Position numbers and translations under genes: made by a program
Notes under the pieces: model-generated
What the model saw: only the letters and a program-made list of their open reading frames with translations
What the model was told of the DNA's origin: nothing
Database searches by the model: none
In this document: positions 24,940-37,026 of the stretch, one piece after another
Position numbering within the stretch: position 1 is the first letter of the stretch
How the letters are laid out: each line of letters starts with the position of its first letter
Origin: Acanthacorydalis orientalis
Lineage: Eukaryota > Arthropoda > Insecta > Megaloptera > Corydalidae
Length of the DNA: 64,000 nucleotides
NCBI GenBank assembly: GCA_034766995.1
Contig: CM068316.1
Location: 24,380,106-24,444,105 of the forward strand
Reading direction: 5' to 3'

Positions 24940-25907
24940 CATTTTGATCAACCACTTTTCACTATCTTTTACGTAGTTTCATAATTCCCGTCCTCACAGA
25001 ACTTGGTCTCTTTCTGAATGATGAATTAATCCAAGTGGTTTCTGCAGTCTTCCAGTGAACTGAAGTTTTTTCAATAAGGAAATTCTGTAGGAACCAGAAC
25101 AAATAGTAATCTGAAAGTGGAAGATCAGGTGACGTCCTAGTCAAACTGCACCAATATCTTCCGCGTCTGCAAAGAAACGTGAGGTCTAGCGTTATCTGGA
25201 AGGGAAACTTTACCGTTCCGAATGGTCACTTCTCCAACGCTTTTGATCGATTTCCGCCTTTAATTGGTCCAATTAATATCATTTTTGAAGAAGATCGTAA
25301 TACATAACATCCGTCCAATTCCAGCAGATACACATCACCTTCTTCGGATGAATATCCGCCTTTGGAGTGGATAATGGAGGCTCATTTCGTTTTCCATGAG
25401 ACATTTTTCGATTCACATTATTGCAGACGATCCATTTTTCATCGCTCGTGATTAATCGTCTCAAAAGAGGGTCGTTTTGGTTTCTCTTGAAGAGTGAATC
25501 ACTGGTGGAAATGCGTTCCATTAAATTTCATTGTGTTAAATTAGGAGGCACCCAAACATCGTAGTGATTCACATATCCAAGTGTCTATAAATACCTTACA
25601 ACACTCGTATGAGACACCTGCAGTATTTCTGCGATATTCGTGTCGTATAACGTTGATTGTTTTCAATAAGTATTGCAATTTTGTCATTATCAACAACTAC
25701 AGGTCTATCGAAACCCTCTCGATTCTCTAGGTCAAATTTTTCATTTCTAAACCGAGATAATCAGTTTAAAACAGTACTGCCAGGTACGTCACGTTCTCCG
25801 TAAACGGTAGATATCGTTTTTGGTTTTTCTACAGCGCCTTTTCTTCTCCGAAAATAAAACATCAAACGATGAAAATATACCTTATACTCTTCCATTTTCA
25901 ATTTTAT
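24940..25907 (-). mobile_element. Mariner relic of a third type, nearly full-length coding region
   Basis: Minus-strand translation starts MEEYKVYFHRLMFYFRRRKG near 25895. STVYGERDVPGSTVLN and RFRNEKFDLENREG follow (25730-25810), then VVVDNDKIAILIENNQRYTT (25660-25710). MERISTSDSLFKRNQNDPLL leads to the first catalytic Asp in ITSDEKWIV (25279-25521). The second Asp is in DNARPHVSLQTRK near 25180, after a deleted stretch. The third lies in a PDLPLSDYYLF segment near 25110, and the chain ends GIMKLRKR...VVDQNG near 24950. All three acidic positions are still visible, but frameshifts and stops kill the frame. Inverted repeats were not identified with confidence. Sequence type differs from the copies at 237, 7050 and 23496. 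Confidence 0.85.
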
Positions 25908-27163
25908 ACTTGACAGACTTTAAATTCACAAAATTGTACAAAAAATAGAAGAGAAATGAACGTTGAAATGTCATACTCAAAATAACACATATGGAGTCAC
26001 ATATATAGACGATTTATAGTCGATCTGCGCCCAAAACTGCAATTAATGATATGTATTGGAAAACGATACGAACTTTTGTTTCAATCCAATATAAACATTT
26101 TATTAAATAATTCAATGAAGTTCGCATATATTTAAAAAACGGACAATTAATACACCTAGAGTTTTCAAACACGAGAATTAATCATTCTCCCTTATTTACA
26201 TTTGAATGACGTGAAATTCAAATTGCAAAATAAAGAAAAAAAACAATCAATATTATATTTAATAATAATAAATATTTTGAAATAAGTTTAAAAGTGTGCA
26301 ATAATGTAAAAAGTGGTAGTTTCAAACATTTTTCTAATTTTTTAAAAAGAAGATTGCAGATCTACCACGTCAAAAAACCCGTATATTTTAAAACTTATAA
26401 AACAGTCTTCACCATCTTTGGAATAGACACAGGAATCAGTTAGAGAATGGTAAAATTTATTTGTACTCGTAAAATTAACGACAATTAGAGATTTTAAAAT
26501 TAATTATCATTGTTAAAAATCTTTGATAGTGTAACACTAATAATAGTTTAACAATAGTTTTTTTGGCACCGCAAATTAAATTCCCAGCAAGAAACACATA
26601 AGACAATAAGACTTTGAAATGTTGTAAGACTTTATATCGTGCAAAACTACTATAAGATTTATTCTAGCTTTCGATATAAATTTATTATAATAAATTATTT
26701 TTACTAAATTTTTAATCATAAATTCATGAACGAATATTTTTGATATTTTACAATACATTTATTATCATCGTTTTATTCTTAATTTTGTAATATGGAACAT
26801 TGAAGCGAACTAAATTTATTTTCTATATAAAATAGCCTAATATCCAATGCTTAAATTTTATCGTGTAATGTTTTAGTCGTTTCAAACACTTCGAATGTTG
26901 ATTTCTCCTTAATTAAACATTCAAACTCCTAAGATACATAAAATAAACATATTTAATACCTTTTCAATCAGTATATATATATTTATTAAGTATTCTTATT
27001 AGCATTTATGTTACAATAAGAATTAACATACGTTATGAAATTATTAATTATAAATCTTTAAAATTCCAAATGGTAACAGATGACATCACCATATCATCTG
27101 TTACCAGTTAATAATTCCTCAATTATTAAGTGTACAATATTTATGAATAAATTTCCGTACGTG

Positions 27164-27165
<2 letters not shown>
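25908..27165. other. Intronic AT-rich DNA
   Basis: 25940-26100 may contain the 5' end of the preceding mariner. A 23-base inverted repeat occurs at 27075-27108 (GTAACAGATGA ... TCATCTGTTAC around CATCACCATA). No genes seen. Confidence 0.5.
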
Positions 27166-27221
<56 letters not shown>

Positions 27222-27223
27222 TT
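27166..27223. repeat. (TA)n microsatellite
   Basis: TA tract ending in TTTATATTTATA units. Confidence 0.95.
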
Positions 27224-27599
27224 ATAACACAATACTCTATAGATTTTTTTCTAAACAAAATTCTTAATGCTATGAAATATTCCTATAAGAACAAAAAAAA
27301 GAAACAAAATATTAATACAAAAATATTCAATAAATTATTAAATTTTCAATAATTTAATTACAAAAAAATGTAAAAAACTGTGAAATTTATTATATTTTAA
27401 AATATTTAAAATATTTTACACTAGAATAATTAATAACAATATCAAAAGAACTGAAATATAATGAAATTTATTTATTAATATATATAGGCATAATATAGAT
27501 GAAAAGTAGACAAATGAATAGATATAAATACATACTTTATTGATAATAATCTATAGACTAATTATGTTCAGAAAGGCTTAAAAAAGGCTGTAATTAGCA
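27224..27599. other. Intronic AT-rich DNA
   Basis: No supported feature. Confidence 0.6.
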
Positions 27600-27851
27600 C
27601 ATTCAGTCCCGTGAAATTACTTCTCTAAATAAATACGAGATTCGGCCATTTAATTCCTGAATTGACACGATGAAAACAAGCACATTTTTTGATAACAGTT
27701 GTTCACATTTCGCTTGACCACTCTCTCTATTGATAAAACTACAAACTATTATATACTGCTTTACTTTTGGTTTAATTTCACGTGACTCCAGTGCTGCAGC
27801 GTCAATCCGGAAATTAAATTGCCAAACCTCGTATACTAATGTAGAGACCAA
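27600..27851 (-). mobile_element. Possible mariner-like 5' terminus
   Basis: A less AT-rich block. On the minus strand it begins TACGAGGTTTGGCAATTTAA near 27840, which has the look of a mariner terminal repeat next to TA. It later contains GAACAACTGTTATCAAAAAA, a start resembling the MEQRxVIK beginning of some mariner transposases. An 82-codon minus-strand frame covers the block but its Met lies inside the putative terminus, so it is not the transposase start. No second terminus was found. Confidence 0.3.
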
Positions 27852-28398
27852 ATTGTATATATTTTTTTTGTTTCATAATACTTTTTTAATATTTTTGTAA
27901 ATTAACCAGGAAAAATACAAGAAGAGTACAATTTACTTTTAGCAAAAAAAAAAATAACTCACTCGATAAAATGAAAACTTTTTATTATTTACAAAGTATA
28001 TATCATCAACTGCATTGTCCAAATATCAAAACAAACTGACTTATTTTCTGATACAAAACTAATGTAAATTTAAATTCATTGACAGGTGAATAATAAATCA
28101 CAAAATTCTACGCATGCATTGATAAATAAGATACAAAAATAAAATTTAAAAAGTATTTATAACAAGAAATAATTTATTTGTATATCCCTGTCGTTATATT
28201 TTATAAAATAACTTCATTTAAATGTTCTTTCTTAATTTATAAAGAAATCAAAATTATTCTGCTAATATAAAGTCGGAAATAAAATTAAATTAAGAGACAC
28301 TATAATTAACTTGCGATAAATGGTAAATCTTTTACACAAATAGTAACAAATGTCGATTGGCTGCACGAAATATTGTACGGTTTGAAAAATAACTTCTA
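27852..28398. other. Intronic AT-rich DNA
   Basis: No supported feature. Confidence 0.6.
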
Positions 28399-28959
28399 TT
28401 AGGTTGGTACAAAAATAATTCCGATTTATGACCTTCAAATTCGTATACAGTTTCATACACTAGCTATTTTAAAAGGTCCAGAATTGTTGGATGACTAACT
28501 CTTAACTTTTATGCAAACTCTAGAATTGTTGTACATGGTTCTGATTCAACTAAAGTCTTCAGTTGGTCGTTATAAACTGAAGAAGGACGACCTCTTTCAT
28601 CTTCAAGGTTCTCGTCCCCAACACGAATTTTTTGTAACCACGTTTTTTGTACGTTTCTTAACAATACCCACACCAAAAGCCTCGTTTAATTTATGAGCAG
28701 TTTCTACTGGTTTGCTATCCGAATTTTTTTAACTCATACAAAAAATTGCTCTTATTTGCCAACTTTTTCATCTTTAATTCAATAGCCCATTTTGAAGCAA
28801 AATTAATAATAAAACCAAAGTCGATGTCACCAAAATACAGACCGAAAAATGCACGTTAAAATCATATTAACATGAACACGATGAAATGACACTTGCATTG
28901 AAAAAAATAAGGATAGTATTCAAAAAACAAAAACCGAAATTATTTTCCTACCAACCCAA
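28399..28959 (-). mobile_element. Cecropia-like mariner, internally deleted, copy 2
   Basis: A 561-bp element with TA at 28397-28398 and 28960-28961. Ends TTAGGTTGGTACAAAAATAA and TTATTTTCCTACCAACCCAA are inverted repeats. On the minus strand the N-terminal domain relic is recognisable (ELKMKKLANKSNF, KLNEAFGVGIV, RPSSVYNDQLKTLVES), then the sequence jumps from a SHPTILD region to TTTGAAGGTCATAAA and the terminal repeat. The catalytic domain is absent and the break is at the same place as in the copies at 23496 and 37296. The 61-codon plus-strand frame at 28511 is a shadow. Confidence 0.85.
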
Positions 28960-30007
28960 TAGTACAAAACAAGAACAGATGTGTAAGTCTACAAAAACTT
29001 TCATAGAAAAAAAAATAAAAAAGATGACTTCAAAAAAACTTATTCTGGGGAAATAGCAAAATATTTCAACAAAAGCATTCATCTCTATCAACTTAAAATG
29101 CATTAAATAGAGCTATATACTAATTTTTTAGTACATAAAAAACTTTATTATTCAAATAAATCGAAAAATCGTACATTCTTTGGAGTTTCGACATCTGATT
29201 TAGATCCTGAACCTTTTTACAATTAAAGCAAATATAAAATGTTTGGATCAAATAAAAATACAATAAAACGCTGAACTTAACGCAAAGAACAGAAAAATCA
29301 GTGTATCTGTTTAATAGTTTAGACTGAAATGTCAACTTTGGATATTGAAAATTTTGAAATAAAAGAAATAAAAAAATGATAATTTCAATATTTGGAAAGA
29401 AGATTAAAAAATAGCTTTAAAAAGTTAGTACTGAACGGAGATAATTATTTTCAACAAAACAATAATCTCAAGTCTATTTCATTATAAGACAGTGTTATTT
29501 ATTTAATGTTGATAATATCGCCACCAAATATTGACCATAACCTGTAGAATATTTCTAAGAAGAATTAAAAAAAAATGCCAAGAAAATATTTAAAAGGAAT
29601 AAGAAGTATCTAAAAAAGATGCTAATTTTACAAGGAAACAAATTGAGTATCAAAATCACTATAAATTTGATAATATCTAAAAACACTTAACGAATACAAA
29701 CAATAACAATCATTCAAATAAATATTAAGGATAGCAACAAATTCTTTTTCAATTTCATTCTTTTATGCTATTCACCCATATATGCGTAGACTTTTGCGAA
29801 TTAATATCTTGAACTATTTTTTAATTTATTTTAGTATATTTTTTTATTAAAAAAAATAAAGTCGATTTATTTATAAATAATTGGAAAAATTTATTTGGGC
29901 AAATATATTTTGTAAATTATGAAAAATGTTTATTTCTCTGAATTATTATTTATACAGATAAATTTTCCATAAAATTCAATTGTGTTTGACTTACACTTTT
30001 CTAACTA

Positions 30008-30009
<2 letters not shown>
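28960..30009. other. Intronic AT-rich DNA
   Basis: No supported feature. A 71-codon minus-strand frame at 29120-29335 has no recognisable motif. Confidence 0.6.

Positions 30010-30080
<71 letters not shown>
30010..30080. repeat. (TA)n microsatellite
   Basis: About 70 bases of uninterrupted TA. Confidence 0.95.
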
Positions 30081-30084
<4 letters not shown>

Positions 30085-30840
30085 AGAATTCTTTTAGTGA
30101 TATTGAAAGAAATTAAAAAGCCTTGATAACTGAATGTTGTTATATCCAGATATATACATTGTATAGTCACCAAATGTTCATTAACAAATTTAAAAATATA
30201 CACATTACAAAAATATGCTTTCTCACTGATATTTTTATTTTTCATGTATTGATTTTTACATTCTCTATTCTATTCAACATTATACTCTGTTTACTAACTT
30301 ATATGTCATAGTTATTCATAAAAAGGATATATTACATTAATTCAATTCTGAGATAAATAATTTGTATCTCTAGTCTACATTTTTCAAAAAAAAAACATTA
30401 AATCTCTGTTCTACATAACTTCAGTTTTATTATTAAATAGTGTCAATCTCTCTAGAATTTCTTCTGTTCACATTGCTTCTACTATAATTGGCGTCCTGAG
30501 TACCTTTTCTATGTTCATTATTTCGATCACAAATTACCTTAAATACAATTTTCACATTTTTTACCAATTATTTCTTCTCAAGTTATTAAACGTCAATCCT
30601 TACGATTTTTCCAATCTGACCCATTAGAAAAATCTTCAACATATATGAAATTTATATGGAATACACGAATTGCATGTCACCTTCTTCTTTAAAATATTCT
30701 TTCATTATGGACGTTCTTTCTTCTATTTATAAAAACACCCTAGCATGCTTAAAACAATTTCAAATTATGTCTTGATTGCTTTAAACAAGGATGGCTTATA
30801 ACGATTACTCACTTCAGCACTAAAATCTGTTGTAACAATA
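30081..30840. other. Intronic AT-rich DNA
   Basis: Minus-strand translation near 30430-30520 reads NIEKVLRTPIIVEAM-like sequence, which is suggestive of decayed coding DNA but cannot be assigned. Confidence 0.4.
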
Positions 30841-31140
30841 TAGTTTTTGTCACTGTGGCTAATCAAATATTTTCAATAACTAATTAGATCAAAAATATTC
30901 AATAATTAGTGATTGATTATTTTTGGTTTCTACTTATGCACAGTTCGATAGTAATGCCCTTATCTCCAAAACGGTAAAGTACAAAAAAAATACAGAAATA
31001 TTTTTTTTCTGTATATTATTCAATATAAGGAAAGTTTTTTCTCTTTCTTACAACTTTAAGTATAATAAATCGCCATCTTAATGCGAATAAGCAACAATCA
31101 AAAATGATTATAATCAATTATTAAATATTATCCTTCATAT
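30841..31140. mobile_element. Two copies of a short repeat family, head to head
   Basis: The minus strand of 30841-31002 and the plus strand of 31008-31140 both resemble the unit at 61560-61706. They share a GGCATT-type block (GCCATCTTAATGCG in one, GGCATTACTATCG in the other), then AAAAATAAT(C/T)AAT and ATTGAATATTTTTGA-like sequence. The junction ATACAGAAATATTTTTTTTC TGTAT is itself a hairpin. Other members: 32798-32948 and 42612-42740. No coding capacity. Confidence 0.55.
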
Positions 31141-31342
31141 CATAAAAAAATCGGTGTTTCTGAATTAAATATTCATCTTATTCATTTATTTTAAAATTAA
31201 AGAATAACATAGCCATCAAAACCAAATAAAAGATGAACATAAAAGGTTACATTGAAGATCGTTTGTTATTTACAATTTTATATGTAATATTTTTTTAATG
31301 CTTAATTTTTCATTTAAAACTATATATATATATATATATATA

Positions 31343-31538
31343 GGTGATTCAATTAAGGCTACCACATGAAATTATTAAAGAAAATTGTAAAAATTAAAAA
31401 AAAAATATTTTTATTTAGTATTTTAGTTCAATGTAATACTTAAATACAATTCAATTAAAATACTAAGTAAAAAATAACATGATTTTTTTTAATTTTTACG
31501 TTTTTTTTACTATTTTCATGTGGAAATCCAAATTGAAT

Positions 31539-31541
<3 letters not shown>
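31343..31541. mobile_element. Palindromic MITE, copy B
   Basis: 199 bp. Left GGTGATTCAATTAAGGCTAC and right CAAATTGAATCCC are inverted; the whole element folds (CACATGAAATTATTAAA against TACTATTTTCATGTG). TA tracts abut it on both sides (31320-31342 and 31541-31616), so it sits in the middle of a microsatellite. Non-coding. Confidence 0.85.

Positions 31542-31616
<75 letters not shown>
31542..31616. repeat. (TA)n microsatellite between MITE and hAT-type element
   Basis: TA tract with TATGTATATATAAACATA interruption. Confidence 0.95.
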
Positions 31617-31618
<2 letters not shown>

Positions 31619-31623
31619 TACAA

Positions 31624-32680
31624 TAGTCGTGTCAAACACGCGGCCCGCAAGGTTCTAGAACGAGGTCCATGGCCCAAAACTTGAAGTTAATTTCATTAAA
31701 ATAATAAAATAATTAAAATAATAATAAAAAGTAACATCCAAATGGAATTCACTGAAATTCAGTGCAACACATTGCTAAAAGAAAAGTGTAATTTAATGTG
31801 TATTCCAGATTTTTATTTATATTTGCTAGACATTTTATAGAAATACGTATGTTTGCAGCAAGAATCTTGGCAATGTTTGGTAGTATATACATATATTAAG
31901 TAGTATATATGTATATACTACTATACTATAGGTAATATATATTAGATAGTATATACCTATGTGAACAATTATTTTCTCTTATAACCATTTGCGTACGAGA
32001 TTTTTTTTCAACTGTATTTCTCGCTGTGTCGAATATACTTTTTATATAAAGTGAAATTATGTGCTGAAGAGTTAAATATAAGATGTTAAGTAAAAAATAT
32101 TATGTTTAATGAAATTTTAGATTTTATTGGAAAATAAGAATAATTATTTGAGAATAAAAATTTGGTTTAGTTTTTGTATGGTACAGATAACGAAATTATT
32201 TTTATCTCTTTGGCAGGGGCATTCCACCTAGTAAGTAGAAGTGTGATGCCGCTTCGACATTCGACCGCAAAGGTTTAAAGACTAATAAGACTTCACACAG
32301 GTCAAGACTGACAAATGTACATTTAACATCTATAGTAAAAATATCATTATCACAAAAAAAAACACCCGATATTGATAAAATAGTTTGTGACAAAAAATGT
32401 CAAATTTCTAGTAAAAAATATTATTTTTTTTAATTTCTCTAATTTAAAATTTTGTTGTAACATTTGCTAACAGTATCTAAAACTGATGTATTTTTTAATA
32501 TTTATAAATTCATTAAAGAAAAAATAAATGTAAAATTTAAATGAGTTTTTTCTAATATAAATATAAGAGATCTTTTTTGTTCGCTAATTTTTTTTTTGGT
32601 GACTTTTTTTGTCTGCGGCACGCAGACTTTCATAAACTGGAATTGGTGGCTCGTGTTCATATATGAGTTTGACACCAGTT
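31624..32680. mobile_element. hAT-type non-autonomous element, copy 2
   Basis: 1057 bp, flanked by a perfect 8-bp duplication TTCTACAA at 31616-31623 and 32681-32688. The ends TAGTCGTGTCAAACAC and GTTTGACACCAGTT are worn versions of the CAGTGGTG termini of the 13873 copy, and the interior matches that copy in the opposite orientation (CGACATTCGACCGCAAAGG, GAAATTATGTGCTGAAGAG). Sequences GCGGCCCGCAAGG near the left end and GTCTGCGGCACGCAGAC near the right end are GC-rich. The 63-codon minus-strand frame at 32202-32393 is not a hAT transposase. Confidence 0.85.
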
Positions 32681-32797
32681 TTCTACAACATTAGGAGCTT
32701 TAAATGTATTTTATTTATATTAAAATTTCATATCCAATATATGTTTTGCTATAAAATATAAACGGTTTCATTTTTCACAAATGAATTCTTTTTTAGT

Positions 32798-32948
32798 CCA
32801 CAAACCACAGAGCGCCAAAATATAAAAAAATTAATCTAAATTTTTCTATACGTTAGCACTCAGAAAACGATGGCATCGCTATCGCATAAGCACCAATCAG
32901 AAATAATCAATAATATTTGAGCACAGAAAAATTTCTGTGGTTTGTGAG
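32798..32948 (+). mobile_element. Short repeat family member with clear inverted ends
   Basis: Begins CCACAAACCACAGA and ends TCTGTGGTTTGTGAG, a 13-base inverted repeat. The middle (GATGGCATCGCTATCGCATAAGC, AATAATCAATAATATTTGA) matches the 61560 and 30841 units. This is the best-preserved copy of the family. Confidence 0.65.
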
Positions 32949-33505
32949 TTGACAAAATATTCATTTTTAAAAGTGATTTTAGCCACAATCTCCGAATTTT
33001 CTTGTGACAATTCTATTAGTATACTTAAAATTACTTACTGTTTCATATTTACATATAATTGTAAATAATTTTTTTTCAGAAAATATTTTTATTTTATTTA
33101 TCTATCTATCTACTTGTCTTTCTCTATCTATCTATCTATTCATTTGTCTATCTATATAATTAATACAATGAGAACATGTTTTTATTTAGTATAATAATTT
33201 TCATTACTTATATTTCAAAAAATTTCGACTTCAAAACAAATTCTGTGAAATTCTTCAAAAATTTATTGTTTTTAATGTATGTTGACGTATTAAAATATTT
33301 TTAATCAAATTAGGCAACAATATATTTTGTTCGTCCGGCCATTGACTTTTCATTAAACTGAAAAATACCCCCGTATTTGTATTATGTTTCAGAATCGAAA
33401 AATATAATAATAAAATTAATTTAATAACAAACAATAAAAAACAAAATTAATTTATTTTGTATATAGAAATCTCCCCACAAATTAACAACACATATTTACT
33501 AATTA

Positions 33506-33509
<4 letters not shown>
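32949..33509. other. Intronic AT-rich DNA with TATC repeats
   Basis: TATC and TTGTC units occur at 33100-33155. No genes. Confidence 0.6.
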
Positions 33510-33556
<47 letters not shown>

Positions 33557-33560
33557 ATAT
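33510..33560. repeat. (TA)n microsatellite
   Basis: TA tract ending in TATGTATG units. Confidence 0.95.
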
Positions 33561-33662
33561 AAATTATAGTAAAAACTGTTTAGTTTTAAAAAAAGTATAA
33601 AATTTAACACAGTTATCTAAATATATTTTACTGAACAATTCAACAAATACTTTTTAATTAAA

Positions 33663-33767
33663 TAGAATATTATCCTGAGGATTCTTTTCCTTTAGAATCA
33701 GCTGAATATCTGGTTAGCTGACATTCAGCTGACACAAAAGGAAAAGAATTCTCAGGACAATATACCA
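33663..33767. other. Long hairpin of miRNA-precursor shape
   Basis: Arms 33673-33707 and 33723-33757 are inverted repeats of 35 bases with 31 identities (TCCTGAGGATTCTTTTCCTT pairs with AAGGAAAAGAATTCTCAGGA), and the loop is 15 bases. One of the four mismatches would be a G:U pair in RNA. Pairing continues outward for several bases (AATATTA with CAATATA), giving a stem of about 45 base pairs. It is isolated: no TA tract or TIR-like ends abut it and no second copy was noticed in the window. It may be a microRNA precursor inside the intron or a small foldback element; no known mature miRNA is recognised. Confidence 0.5.
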
Positions 33768-35130
33768 ACAGGATCGCAGGTATAAAATATTTCATTCATA
33801 ATTATAAATAGAATATTTTAAAAATTATTAATACAAAATCGTGCAAAAGCATGGAAGAAAAAGGTGGTATAAAAATAAACGATTCATAAAAATAATAATT
33901 ATTATTAAATAAATATTATGTTTAAATTAGACTATAAAGAGAAACAGCAGATTTAAATTCAAATTTTGTATAATTATACAAAACTTTATATTATATTTAC
34001 ATAAACAAAATCTACTTATTAATAATGCTTATTTAATAACCAAAAATATATACTTAATTAATATAATAAGTAAACATTTTTTTCGAATACTATTTGAATA
34101 TATAATATATTGTTTATATGCATAAAGTAAAAAAACATTTGTTCGAACGTTCTGTATCTTAGTGCAGTCCGTGTTTCCTGTTACTCATTTTCTGTGTTTT
34201 GTACTCCTAATGAAAGATAGTAGATACCTCGTACTTTTTTAAGCTTGTATAACATCTATGGAATGTCCATATACATCTCTGACGCTAATGACCTTATTTA
34301 TAAACGAGCCATTAAACGCCAAATAACCAACCAACATCCGTGTACAACAAAAAATAACATCCATATACGATATTGAATGTTGTCTACCGACGTAGACATA
34401 ATAAATATAGATTTATAGTATCATAAATAAATCCACATAATTTTTTCGAATAAAAGAAAGATTAAATGCAAAATATAATTTACAGATTGTCTATCCCATT
34501 AGTGAGAACTAATGACCTTAGTTACCGACGCGTACTTAAACCCCTAATAAAAAACCATCTATCCCATTTAGAGTATAAAATGTTGTTAATAAAAATATAT
34601 GTAAAGAATTAATCGTAAAGGATAGTTTTATAGTTTTTCATTATTAAATACTATTTTAGATTTTTTAGTAAAATATCTATACAAAAATTTATATATATAA
34701 AGGGTAAAAATGCTATGTTGCAGACACATATATAATCCTAAAACAATATTTAATAATCAAAAGAATTCTAAATCTCCATCTCGCGCATTAGACAATAATG
34801 TATTTTTTATGACATTGTCATATTTTGTAACTACTTTAATACTTTAAGAAAGTTTAAGTAGTCCTTAATCTATCTTGCATGTGCCGACTAAAATTGTCAA
34901 TAAACTTCCAATGAAAACAGTTGTTCTTTAAATTGACGTTTCATATTTCCATCATTGTTCTACTTATTTATACTCTAAGGGAGATAGGTCTATAGGAAAA
35001 ATATTTTCATTTCTCTTAATCCTCTATTCAGTAATTTTGTTGGGAAATTTTCAATCATGTTTATATCTATATGTATAGACTGTACTTTAATTAATTTAAT
35101 AAGTGTCTTCAATAAGATAATAACGCCCTT
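33768..35130. other. Intronic AT-rich DNA
   Basis: The stretch 34140-34600 is slightly less AT-rich and repeats TCTATCCCATT (34492, 34558), but no exon, RNA gene or transposon can be supported. Confidence 0.5.
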
Positions 35131-35131
35131 A

Positions 35132-35200
<69 letters not shown>
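35131..35200. repeat. (TA)n microsatellite
   Basis: Alternating TA. Overlapping open frames are repeat artefacts. Confidence 0.95.
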
Positions 35201-35461
35201 TCAATACCAAAATATTTTTGGCAGACAAAATTCCAGACAAGTAGAAATTGACATGTAGTGTAACATGCACCTAATATCACACATATATCATTTATTTGTT
35301 TAAGTAGGTGTGTAATTATCAGCATTATTTACATAAGTCCTGTTTCAATTATGTTTTTTTATTATAAGAAATATAAAAATACGTCAATCGTATTATTACA
35401 TGAATTTATCTTATAAAACGAAAATATTTTTATAAGAACTTTACCAATTCTATAAATTATA

Positions 35462-35462
35462 A

Positions 35463-35500
<38 letters not shown>

Positions 35501-35515
35501 ATGTATGTGTATATG
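35462..35515. repeat. Compound (TA)n(TG)n microsatellite
   Basis: TA run followed by TG and TATG units. Confidence 0.95.
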
Positions 35516-36166
35516 AATTGTTTAAAAAAGATTCATTATTGGTACTTTTGGGTATGATCAGAGAATTAAATTGATTTATTTACTATAACAAATTCATGAA
35601 ATGTTATTTTATGGTATATTAAATAATTGCAAAAAAACACACTCACACTTCAAATAACTATAAAGACTTAATAATATTGTCTTATAGAAAAAATATTGCA
35701 ATAAAGCTAATAAATTATATTGTATCAAATTAGTACTATTCTAGAAAAAGTAAATTACAATTAAATACGATCTTTTCTTACAAAATCAATTGCCCGGCAT
35801 AGAAAACTATCACTCATTTAAACAAGAAGTATTTAGGATGTATCTACTTCTTATATATCGATACTTCTTTGTTAATAAATTCAAACATTTATTTTCATTT
35901 ATTTCCTTTCACATCAGAGTTGTCTTTCCGTTGTGTACACATATCTAATAAATAAGTATTCTTTTCAGTTACTATATCAGATTTTTTTTAAAAAAAAAAT
36001 ATTTTTCATCAATACTTATAACTGTTTCAATAATGATTGATGAATATATTTTTATAAAAATTATTTATCAACGTACATTTTTGTGAAATAAAATAACATT
36101 GATTTTACTGTAACGATGTATATTTTAAAACTGATATTGTATACATTATATACGGATATTATGTAT

Positions 36167-36168
<2 letters not shown>
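35516..36168. other. Intronic AT-rich DNA
   Basis: No supported feature. Confidence 0.6.
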
Positions 36169-36218
<50 letters not shown>

Positions 36219-36267
36219 GTGTATATATATATAAGTATATATACACATATATATATATATATATATA
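36169..36267. repeat. (TA)n microsatellite
   Basis: TA tract with CACACA at its start and TTATGTG and AAGTA interruptions. It abuts the next MITE. Confidence 0.95.
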
Positions 36268-36404
36268 GGGTACTTCAATTTAGGCTTCCACATGAAAATA
36301 TTAAAAAAATTCGGAAAAATTCAAAAAATCATGTTATTTTTTAATTTTTGCCATTTTGTTTTAGTAGAATGTAGAATTATGTAGAATCCTGAATTAAATC
36401 ACCC
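36268..36404. mobile_element. Palindromic MITE, copy C, shortened
   Basis: 137 bp. The left arm GGGTACTTCAATTTAGGC and CCACATGAAAATATTAAAAA match copies B and D. The right end GAATTAAATCACCC is recognisable, but the inner right arm is rearranged around a GTAGAAT triplication, and about 60 bp are missing. A TA tract precedes it. Confidence 0.7.
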
Positions 36405-36855
36405 TATATTAAAATTAATTTTTATATTTACGGGGTGTATTATCCAAAAAGCGGTAATAACTAAATGTCATCTCTCTAAAACACAAAGTTTTTAAAGATA
36501 ACATTATTTACAAGAAATCGCTTGTTAGTAGTTAAAAGTACAAAATAGAGTAACGAATCTGTGACTCATTTTCTCATTTTTACTTTGCATGAATATACAC
36601 TCATACAAACATGTACGGATCTGGGAAAAAAGTACATCTATTTACCTAATATCGTTACCTAATATGTTGTCAACTTTATTAGTTGACAACACAACATGAT
36701 ATCAATAAAAATCTCAAGAATATTTTACTCTTTATAATAAATATCAATCCATGGAATTACCAATTAATTTCTTGTTTCATATGTCAAAAATTCAAACTTA
36801 ACACCCAAAGAAGCAAATATCAAAATTTTACATTTAATACTCAGTCAGGTCAAGC

Positions 36856-36859
<4 letters not shown>
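36405..36859. other. Intronic AT-rich DNA with a short hairpin
   Basis: TGTTGTCAACT (36665) and AGTTGACAACA form a perfect 11-bp stem with a 5-base loop, ending at 36691. Just before it ATCGTTACCTAATAT is partly duplicated. Nothing else is supported. Confidence 0.55.
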
Positions 36860-36912
<53 letters not shown>

Positions 36913-37026
36913 GTGTATATATGTGTATATATGTGTATATATGTGTATATATGTGTATATATGTGTATATATGTATATATATGTATATATATATATATAT
37001 AATATGCATGGATGTGTGTATATATG
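36860..37026. repeat. (TA)n with a TGTGTATATA minisatellite
   Basis: After the TA tract, the 12-base unit TATATGTGTATA is repeated about six times (36900-36970) with little variation. Confidence 0.95.

Noticed and set aside
36900..36970. Possible CRISPR-like array of regular units
   Set aside because: The 12-bp units are contiguous TG/TA repeats without spacers, in eukaryotic DNA.
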